NCBI GenBank assembly: GCA_964637835.1
Contig: CAZWYF010000012.1
Coordinates: forward strand, 17,782-81,781
From: Glo-17 sp964637835
GTDB taxonomy: Bacteria > Krumholzibacteriota > Krumholzibacteriia > LZORAL124-64-63
Length of the DNA: 64,000 nt
Reading direction: 5' to 3'
Shown: in pieces, positions 1-7,265 of the stretch
Layout: each line of letters opens with the position of its first letter
Numbering within the stretch: the first letter of the stretch is position 1
Program-made: the position numbers and the translations under genes
Notes under the pieces: generated by a model
The model's input: the letters and a program-made list of their open reading frames with translations, nothing else
Told to the model about the DNA's origin: nothing
Databases searched by the model: none

Positions 1-1062
1 GACCCCTCCGGGGAGGCGGCCACCGTCGGCTGCGGTCCGCCATGGCGCTCGTGCAACCCCACCACGGTGCGCGCCACGGCGGTGCCGAAGGCAGCCGAGA
101 CGATCACGTCGCTCATCCAGTGGGCGCGGCTCTCCACGCGCTGGACCCCCACGGCCGTGGCCACGGTGTAGGCGCCCACGGTGAACCAGGTGCGGTTCGC
201 GTGGTGGGAGAACACGGTGGCGAGCTGGAAGATGTTGATGGAGTGCCCGCTGGGAAAACTGGTGGCGTCCTCGCTGCCCCATGACTGCGGCCCCCGGCCG
301 GTGTACGGACGGTCGCGGCCGGCCAGGCTCTGGGCCAGGTTCTTGCCCAGGCCGGCGATGAAGTGCGACTCGAGGATCTCGGCGAAGATCCGCGTCACCC
401 GGTCCTGCCCCGCCACCCAGCCCACCGCCAGGCCGCCGAAATAATACGCGTTCATGTTGCCCATGTGCCCCACCGGCTCGACGAACGATCCCAGCTCGTG
501 GAACCACCGCACGGCGTCCACGTCACGCGAGTCGCGCACGGCGTCGAGGATGGCCTGGTCGTTCTGGTAGGCCGCCCAGCTCAGCCCCAGCACGCCCGCC
601 CAGAGCAGCGCCTGGCGCGTGGTGACGCGGCTGGGCGCGGTGGCGACGTAGGTGAAGTCGTAGGCCGCGGCGTGCAGGGCGTAGCCGACGTCACGCAGGG
701 GTCCGCGGGGATCGGGCGCGCGGTCGGGCGGCGCGAGCGGGCCGAAGCGGGGCAGCGCGCTGGTGGCGCTGGNNNNNNNNNNNNNNNNNNNNNNNNNNNN
801 NNNNNNNNNNNNNNNNNNNNNNNNNNNNNNNNNNNNNNNNNNNNNNNNNNNNNNNNNNNNNNNNNNNNNNNNTGGCGGCGCTGGCGGCGTCCGGCGACAC
901 GAGCAGGAGAACGGCCACCACGCCGACGAGGAGCGACGGTGCGACGGTCGGGATCGGGGCGGACGAACTCGGCCTCACGGCGGCAGTCCCCTTCCGGCGG
1001 GCAGGCGGAAAGTGGTCGACGACCCGTCGGCGGCCCCTCGGCCGCCAGGGCGATCGGTTCAT
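1..1062 (-). CDS. PAP2-superfamily phosphatase, partial and interrupted by a gap
   Basis: Probable membrane-associated phosphatase acting on lipid or sugar phosphates. Left of the N run the minus strand reads, in order, GRDRP, the signature SFPSGHS and then SRAHWMSD, which are the three PAP2 motifs carrying the catalytic histidines. Right of the gap the same gene begins at 1062 with a basic leader and a hydrophobic segment (LLVGVVAVLLLV) ending DAASA, which looks like a signal peptide. The 100-N gap falls in an Ala-rich stretch just after it and the frame is not kept across it, so the gap size is arbitrary. The 3' end lies beyond base 1. The family is certain; the substrate (undecaprenyl-PP, phosphatidate or other) cannot be read from the sequence. 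Confidence 0.85.
773..872. other. Assembly gap (100 N)
   Basis: Exactly 100 N inside the PAP2 gene. Unlike the other two gaps, the flanks are only loosely similar GC-rich Ala-coding sequence and not an exact duplicate, so real sequence is probably missing here. Confidence 0.95.
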
Positions 1063-1127
1063 GATAGGGTCGCGGACGGCGGAGCGAAACGCCGGAGTGC
1101 GGGGCCGCCTGACGGCTGGGTCGTCCC

Positions 1128-2656
1128 TCAGGAGGGATCCGGCAGGCCGAGCAGCGTCCGCAGCCAGCGGTGCAGGCGCGGCAGGTGCGCCGGGCCCATG
1201 GCCTCGTGGCCGGCCCCGGGCTCGGTGACGAACTCCACCGCGGCGCCGGCCGCGCGCAGGTCGGCCACCAGGTCGCGCGTGAGCACCACGCGGTCGGGGT
1301 CGACGGGATGGTGGGCGAGGACGTCGGCGATGGCCTCGGCCACGTCCTGCTGGGCGTGGTCGCGGGTCCAGCCGTTCGATGGCCCCCGGCCGCGCGGCGC
1401 CATCATGATGCAGCCGCCCGGGTCGAGGAAGCGGACGCGGGCGAGGTCGGTCTCGTCCGAGGCGCTGCCGTGCAGGTAGACCACGAGCGGGTGTCGTCGG
1501 TCGGGTGCCAGGTCGTCCGGAACGTGGACCATGCAGGGCTGCAGGGAGCCATCCAGGGCGGAGCGGTAGGCGCGGCGCTGCAGGCCGTGGCGCGCGGCCA
1601 CCGGGTCGTGCCCGCGCTCGGCGGCGGCCAGGTCGTCCAGCAGGCGGGCCTGGGCGAGGCGCTCGGCTCCGGCCGGCTCGTGGGCGGGTTTGGCGGCGAG
1701 CTGGTCCGCCAGCTCCTGCGCCCGGAGCGCCAGCGGAGATGGTAGCCGCCAGGCGGCAGGCCCTCGCGATCGAGGCGCGCCTCGTGGCGGGTGAGCCCCG
1801 GGCGGAGCGGGTAGCGGATCCGCTGGCCGGCGGCGCGATGATCCTCGCCGGTGCGTAGCGCCAGCGACAGGATCTCCTCGCCCGGTGCGGCCGCGGCCGT
1901 GACCGCCAGCACGCGGACCGCCTCCTGCGGCGCGGCATGCGCGCGGTCGAGCTGCACGAAGGTCTGCGGCGCCGCGTCGGCGGGCAGCCCGGGCGGCGCG
2001 AACACCAGGGGCGTGGTCTCGCGGGGCTGGTTCTCGGCGCCCAGGTACTGGGTGTAGGGGCGGGCCACGTGGTAGGTGAGGCCGCCGTCGTCGGCGCCCT
2101 TGCAGAGGGCGAGGTCCCGGCCCACGCCGTCGCCGAGCCAGGGGTGGCGGGGATGGACGTCGGCCCAGGGCAGCAGCAGCTCGAAGCGCACCGTGCCCCC
2201 GCCCACGGCGGTGGCCAGCAGCGTGTTCTCGCTCGGCGCGACGCCGGGCATCACCCGGGAGATCACCAGCTGCAGGCCGTCGCCGTTCTGGTAGGCGCGG
2301 TCGCGGCAATGGAGCTGGTCGCCGGCCACCTCCACGTAGGCGTAGAGGAAGCCGGTACCGTAGGCCAGGCGATAGTGGGCCGCCGGCGGGTCGATCTCGG
2401 TGCCGTCGCGCAGGACCTGGACGAAGCGCCGCACCGGCAGGACGGCGAGATGCGCATCCAGCGTGCCGTCGACGCGCGGCGGGGCGGCCAGGAAATCCAC
2501 GGGGATGGCGAGGTCGCCGGCGGCGGGATCGTCCCCGGTCGCGGGGTCGTCCCCGGTCGCGGCGGCGACGGCCGGGATGCCGACGACCGTCACGCCGGCG
2601 AGCAGGATGAGCGCGGCTGCGGCCGCGAGCGAGCAGGGGCGCGAGAGGCGAAGCAT
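1128..2656 (-). pseudogene. Decayed exported carbohydrate-binding/esterase gene (frameshift, catalytic core deleted)
   Basis: Starts at 2656 with a signal peptide (MLRLSRPCSLAAAAALILL) followed by a CBM9/DOMON-like beta-rich region over about residues 45-240. The frame then breaks near 1735-1745: GGYHLRW in one frame is followed by LALRAQELADQL in another. The second frame is an alpha/beta-hydrolase of the PHB-depolymerase or prolyl-oligopeptidase kind, with VVYLHGSASDE, MMAPRGRG and a C-terminal histidine in GAGHEAMGP. Between VDPDRVVLT and DLVADLRAAG the segment that normally holds the nucleophile elbow (G-x-S-x-G) and the start of the acid loop is missing. With both a frameshift and loss of the serine, an inactive remnant is the best reading. 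A sequencing error could explain the frameshift but not the deletion. Confidence 0.7.
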
Positions 2657-2809
2657 GGCGACTCCTGGTCCGGGGGTCCGGGGAGTTGCCGGTTGGACGT
2701 CGGCGAGGCCGCCCGGGTTGCAGGCCTGGTTCGCGGCCCGTGATCTTGCGCGGCGTGGCGCGGTCCACGAACTTCAGCGGGGGAGTTCTCACCTCGACCC
2801 GGAGCATGC

Positions 2810-3691
2810 GTGACCGTGCCCCTTCATCCCGTCACCGGCGCCCTGCGCGCCACCGCCGGCGTGTTCCAGCGGCTGCCCGAGGACCGGGCCGTGGCCCTGG
2901 GGCGGCGGCTGGGGCTCACGTGGCATGACGCCGTGCGACACCGCCGTGGCGTGGCCCTGGCCGGGCTGGAGCAGGCGTTCGGAGAGCGGATGGCCGCGGG
3001 CGAGCTGCAGGCTCTCTGCCGGCGGAACTTCGCCCACTACGGCGTGGTCCTGGCCGAGTTCCTGCGCCTGCCGCGGCTCTCGGACGCGGAGTTGCTCGGC
3101 CGCTTCACCGTCACCGGCCTGGACCACCTCCACCAGGCCCGTGCGCGGGGCCGCGGGGTGATCGTGGTGACCGCCCACGTGGGCAACTGGGAGTACCTGG
3201 CCGCTGCCCAGGCGGCCTGGGGCCTGGAGATCGCCATGATCACCCGTCATGCCCACAGTGCGGGCGTCGACCGGTTCTGGCAGGGCATCCGCCGCCAGCG
3301 CGGCCTTCGCTTCCTGCACGCCTGGCGCAGCCTGAACGCGCTGCTCCGCCACCTGCGGGCCGGCGGGACGGTGGGCATGTCCATCGACCAGCACGAGGGC
3401 GGCACCACGGGCGCACGGGTGCCGTTCTTCGGTCGGGAGGCCGGCACGGTGAAGGCCCCCGCGCTGCTGGCTGCGCGGCTGGGCTGCCCGGTGATCATGG
3501 CCCTCTCCTGGCGCGACGCCGATGGCCGCCACCACGCCAGCTTCAGCGAGGAACTGCCCCTCGCGCCCGGGGACCACCTCGCCGCCATCGTCACCGCCAC
3601 CACCCGCAGCTACAACGCCCGCCTCGAGGCGTTCATCGCCGCACATCCCGAGCAGTGGAGCTGGGTGCACCGCCGCTGGAAGCCCGCCTGA
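2810..3691 (+). CDS. LpxL/HtrB-family lysophospholipid (lipid A) acyltransferase
   Basis: 293 aa inner-membrane acyltransferase that would add a secondary acyl chain to lipid A or a related glycolipid. The family's H-x4-D/E motif is plain as TAHVGNWE (His about 123, Glu about 128). Further conserved parts are IDQHEGGTTGARVPFFGR and the closing WSWVHRRWKP, which is typical for LpxL/LpxM proteins. Start is GTG at 2810, five bases after GGAG. Length matches the family (about 290-310 aa). It stands alone, divergent from the decayed esterase gene. Its presence supports a lipid-A-bearing outer membrane. Which acyl position or chain it uses cannot be told. Confidence 0.88.
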   Translation: MTVPLHPVTGALRATAGVFQRLPEDRAVALGRRLGLTWHDAVRHRRGVALAGLEQAFGERMAAGELQALCRRNFAHYGVVLAEFLRLPRLSDAELLGRFTVTGLDHLHQARARGRGVIVVTAHVGNWEYLAAAQAAWGLEIAMITRHAHSAGVDRFWQGIRRQRGLRFLHAWRSLNALLRHLRAGGTVGMSIDQHEGGTTGARVPFFGREAGTVKAPALLAARLGCPVIMALSWRDADGRHHASFSEELPLAPGDHLAAIVTATTRSYNARLEAFIAAHPEQWSWVHRRWKPA

Positions 3692-3743
3692 TCGCCGCCT
3701 GATCGCGGCCTGATCGCCACCCGGGCGCCGCCCGGGCGCCGCC

Positions 3744-3759
3744 TGGCACGCAAATTGAT
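3744..3759 (+). promoter_or_regulatory. Possible sigma-54 (-24/-12) promoter
   Basis: TGGCAC-N5-TTGAT matches the sigma-54 consensus TGGCAC-N5-TTGCW except for the final C of the -12 element. It sits about 77 bases before the lipoprotein start at 3836. Just upstream (3720-3736) is a GC-rich inverted repeat that may end the acyltransferase transcript. No sigma-54 activator gene is near, so this is a pattern match only. Confidence 0.35.
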
Positions 3760-3835
3760 TAAGGATTTCCCCGATGCCTCGCCGGGCAGCCACCGCCCGG
3801 CGCGCGCGATTCACCGATCGGAAGGAAACTCGACC

Positions 3836-4942
3836 ATGCGTACCAAGACGTTCCTCGCCCTGCTCCTGGCCGTGCTCGTGCTCGGCCTGGCGGCCTGCAG
3901 CAGCGACGACTCCACCGGCCCCGCCGACCCCCAGGACCCCGGTGACGGCGGCGACGGCGTCCTCGCCGACGTCAGCTTCGTCGACTACGGCGCCGCCGCC
4001 CGGCAGGTCTTGCCGCCGGTGTACGCGAACACGGCCCTGAAGGTCGCCGACCCGTGGAAGGACGGCGACCACGCCCTGCTGGGGAAGGTCTTCGCCGACG
4101 ACGAGCCCATGTCCATCCACCGCAACATCGACGATTTCGACGGCACCATGCAGATGATCGAGGAGATGCTCGCCGACATCGCCGAGTACGAGGCCGAGCA
4201 CGGCGAGATCCCCAACGAGCCCCTGGCCTTCGACGATCCGGAGGACGGCACGGGCACCATGACCGTCCACTTCCAGGAGGCCACCGCGCCCATTCCGGTG
4301 CCCGCGGTCTGCCAGACGGTCTTCGGTCGGGACGAGGTGGTCGTGGACCATCTGCTGCGGGTCGAGGTGACCAGGGATCAGGGCGAGGACTTCTCCTCCC
4401 CCTACCTCGGCTTCTCCGCCAGCGAGACCGCCCAGACGGTCTACTACTGGGACATCAACCGCGACGAGACCGGCCAGGCCAACGGCTCGCAGCTGCTCTG
4501 GGCCACCAAGGACATCACGAGCGACGCCTTCGAGATCGCCGGCGCCACCTTCCAGCCCGACGGCCCGGGCGACGAGGCGCGCTGCAACTGGGCCTACCAC
4601 CTGACCGGCAACCAGGCCTACGAGTTCACCTACAACATGGGCTGGTACTCCGAGAACCCCGAATTCCAGCTCTTCGGCTGCATCCAGGGCAGCGGCGACA
4701 AGGACACCGAGTTCGGCCTGCGCTACCACCAGTACACCGACACCAGCGGCTGGGACACCATCGACGAGTATGGCGCCACCGAGGAGATCTTCGGCCCCAT
4801 CGGAGACGACCCCTACGCCTACATCGACGAGCCCGACCGCGCCGGCACCATCGCCGATTACGTCGACAGCACCGTCATGTACGTGCGGGACGACAGCCCG
4901 CTGGCGGAGATCCCCAACCCGTTCCTGGCGTTCTTCGAGTAG
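3836..4942 (+). CDS. Secreted lipoprotein of unknown function
   Basis: 368 aa. The N-terminus MRTKTFLALLLAVLVLGLAAC is a clear lipoprotein signal with the lipobox LAAC, followed by a Ser/Asp/Pro-rich linker. The start is at 3836 because GGAAGG lies ten bases ahead and the signal peptide begins there; a longer reading from 3755 would bury it. The mature protein is acidic (many Asp/Glu), rich in Tyr/Trp, with a few Cys and no domain I recognise. It is probably anchored to the inner leaflet of the outer membrane. It seems monocistronic: a possible sigma-54 promoter before it and a strong hairpin after it. Confidence 0.75.
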   Translation: MRTKTFLALLLAVLVLGLAACSSDDSTGPADPQDPGDGGDGVLADVSFVDYGAAARQVLPPVYANTALKVADPWKDGDHALLGKVFADDEPMSIHRNIDDFDGTMQMIEEMLADIAEYEAEHGEIPNEPLAFDDPEDGTGTMTVHFQEATAPIPVPAVCQTVFGRDEVVVDHLLRVEVTRDQGEDFSSPYLGFSASETAQTVYYWDINRDETGQANGSQLLWATKDITSDAFEIAGATFQPDGPGDEARCNWAYHLTGNQAYEFTYNMGWYSENPEFQLFGCIQGSGDKDTEFGLRYHQYTDTSGWDTIDEYGATEEIFGPIGDDPYAYIDEPDRAGTIADYVDSTVMYVRDDSPLAEIPNPFLAFFE

Positions 4943-4997
4943 ACGCCGCGGCGACCGACGGAGCCGCGGGTCGCGGATCCGCGGGTCCACTCCTTCC

Positions 4998-5034
4998 GAT
5001 GACGCCCGCTCCGGGTTCCGGGGCGGGTGTCGTC
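4998..5034 (+). terminator. Strong hairpin after the lipoprotein gene
   Basis: A 17-bp stem (three G-U pairs) with a 3-base loop: left arm 4998-5014, right arm 5018-5034. It lies between two plus-strand genes. No U-run follows, so intrinsic termination is plausible rather than certain. Confidence 0.5.
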
Positions 5035-5132
5035 GTGTGGGGCGGAGATCGATCGCCGCTGGACACGGTCGAGGGCGCTGTTAACCTTGGCGAAAGCGGC
5101 TCACTGCTCTTCCCGGCGTCCCGAGGTCTCCC

Positions 5133-7265
5133 ATGCTTCGCCACGCGTTCCTCTCCGTGTTCCCGGCCACGATGGCAACGTTCCTGGCCATCGCCACGAT
5201 CCTGGTCGCGCCCATCGCTCCGGTCGCCTCCCTGGCACCGGCTGCCAGCGCCCAGACCGTCTACGAGGACCTGCGCGAACCCGCGCTCCGCAGGCTGGGC
5301 GCGCAAATCCAGGCCGGCCAGTTCGCCGCCGCCCGCGACTCGCTCGCGGCCTACCTGGATCGCTACCCGGGCGACGCGGTGATGCAGTACAACCTGGCCT
5401 GCCTGCTGTCCCTGGCTGGCGACCAGACCGCTGCCCTGGACCGGCTCGACACCGCCCTGGCTGCGGGCTATCGCGACCTCCAGCGCCTGTACACCGATCC
5501 CGATCTCGCGGCGCTACATGACCATCCGCGGCTGATCGCGCTGACCGACAGTGTCATGACGACCCTGGTCACGATCATGCGCGATGCCCAGTTCTCCGTC
5601 ATCGAAGGTCAGTGGAGCGAGGACCGAAGTCTGGTCTCGTCGCCAGCGCCCCCGGCAGGAGAGACGGACTCCGAGCCTTCTGCGGGCCGGGTCGCCGTTC
5701 GCTACGACATGAGCGGCCTGAGCCTGCGGCTCACGTCCTTGCCCGCGGCGGCCGCCGATGCGGTCGTCTGCGTCGCCCGCCCACGCAGCCTCGAGGAGCA
5801 CGAGACCGACCGCTGGTTCGAGTTCACGGCCTCGCTGGCCGCACCCGGCGCCGTACCACGCACCGGCCGCCACGGCACACACGACACCATGGACGCGGCC
5901 GCCACGCTCACCCGCGCGGACGCCGGCTGGCGCCTCGACATCCCGTGGTCGTCCCTGCGACCGTATCGTCCTCCGCTCGATCTCCTGCTGGGATTGAACG
6001 TCACCATCACGGGCGCGAAGGCACCGGACACGCCGACGCCTCGCTGGTCTCTCGTCGCCGACCCCTTCGCCGGATCCCGGACGCAGCCATGGCGTCGCTT
6101 CGCGCCGGCCGTCCTGGATCCCGGCCTCGACCCGGCGCCCGCGCTCGTGGGTCGACTGGAAACCTATCTCGTGGTGGCCGACTCGGTGACCGCCGAACTC
6201 ACGATCCAGGGCAATCGCGGTGGGCGGGCGACCACGGTGCTCCTTCACGGCGATGCGTCTGGGACCGCGCTGGCGCCGGTGGACACCATCGTGACCGGTC
6301 TGGATCCGGATCTGGCCTTCCAGAACGTCGCCTGGAACGTCGCGGATCTGCCACTCGGGTGGTTCACCACGGGTGCGCGGATCGATGGACAGGGTGCGCC
6401 CCTGCAGTGGCGGGACCGCGCCTTCCGGTTGCCGCCGGACTGGTTCGTGACCCGGCACGCGCGCGTCCAGGCGATCCCTCCGGCCCAGCGCAGCAGCGTG
6501 GAGTTCCACCTCTTCCGCGTCCTGCGCGGCCAGCAGGGGTTCCAGCCCCATGACGACCCCACCCCCATCGCGGCCGCGGCCGCGACCACCGAGGAACTGC
6601 TCTCCCGCTTCGAGAACCACGGCACCGTCCTCCCGCCGGGAGCCGGCCTGTTCAAGGCCGCCTTCCCCTCCGGCACGGATGCCCTGCAGGCCTGCTACCT
6701 GGTCATGCCGGACGCCGAGCGGCGCCGGCATGCTCCCGTGACCATGGTGCTCGCCGACGACAGCGATGCCACCGGTGCGATCGCCGCGGCCCTGGCCACC
6801 CGGGCCGCGACGGCACCGGACTGCAATTACGTGGTTTTGACCGCGGCCTCCCTCCTTGCGGGAGGCGGGGGTGCGGTGACCGTGATCGAGTCGGCGCGAG
6901 AATGGGTCACCGATCTGCTCGGCGACGCCTCCCTGCGCCTGGCAGGTGCCGGCCATGCCGCCGCTCCGGCTGTCGCCGCCATCCGGGCCGGGAGCGACGG
7001 CTGGCAGGGCCTGATGCTGTTGCCGGGGACGCGATCGACGCTCCTGGACACGCTGCAGTCCAGAGCAGCGCCCGACGCCATGGCCCAGGATCTCGGCACG
7101 GTACCGGTATTGGTCGGCTTGCCGGCCACGGCGCCGGACCGGACGCGGGTCTTCTTCGCGGCCCTCGCGTCCGCGGGCGCTCGCATCACCGTCCAGCCTG
7201 CGGCGGCCGATCCGGGTGACCCCGTGGCCGTCGCCGCCGCGGTCATCGCCTGGGACTGGGACTAG
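5133..7265 (+). CDS. Exported TPR protein with beta-rich module and degenerate hydrolase-like end
   Basis: 710 aa. A signal peptide ends at APAASA-Q (about residue 40). It is followed by TPR-like helices (about 45-140, e.g. YNLACLLSLAGDQTAALDRL), a beta-rich region like CBM9/DOMON (about 170-290) and a C-terminal half resembling an alpha/beta-hydrolase fold. At the place of a nucleophile elbow it reads AGAGHAAAP, with no serine in a G-x-S-x-G context, so hydrolase activity is doubtful. Start is ATG at 5133. Its stop overlaps the stop of the usher gene on the other strand: CTAG at 7262-7265 ends both. The layout (sugar-binding-like module plus hydrolase-like end) echoes the decayed gene at 1128-2656. 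Function unknown. Confidence 0.6.
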   Translation: MLRHAFLSVFPATMATFLAIATILVAPIAPVASLAPAASAQTVYEDLREPALRRLGAQIQAGQFAAARDSLAAYLDRYPGDAVMQYNLACLLSLAGDQTAALDRLDTALAAGYRDLQRLYTDPDLAALHDHPRLIALTDSVMTTLVTIMRDAQFSVIEGQWSEDRSLVSSPAPPAGETDSEPSAGRVAVRYDMSGLSLRLTSLPAAAADAVVCVARPRSLEEHETDRWFEFTASLAAPGAVPRTGRHGTHDTMDAAATLTRADAGWRLDIPWSSLRPYRPPLDLLLGLNVTITGAKAPDTPTPRWSLVADPFAGSRTQPWRRFAPAVLDPGLDPAPALVGRLETYLVVADSVTAELTIQGNRGGRATTVLLHGDASGTALAPVDTIVTGLDPDLAFQNVAWNVADLPLGWFTTGARIDGQGAPLQWRDRAFRLPPDWFVTRHARVQAIPPAQRSSVEFHLFRVLRGQQGFQPHDDPTPIAAAAATTEELLSRFENHGTVLPPGAGLFKAAFPSGTDALQACYLVMPDAERRRHAPVTMVLADDSDATGAIAAALATRAATAPDCNYVVLTAASLLAGGGGAVTVIESAREWVTDLLGDASLRLAGAGHAAAPAVAAIRAGSDGWQGLMLLPGTRSTLLDTLQSRAAPDAMAQDLGTVPVLVGLPATAPDRTRVFFAALASAGARITVQPAAADPGDPVAVAAAVIAWDWD

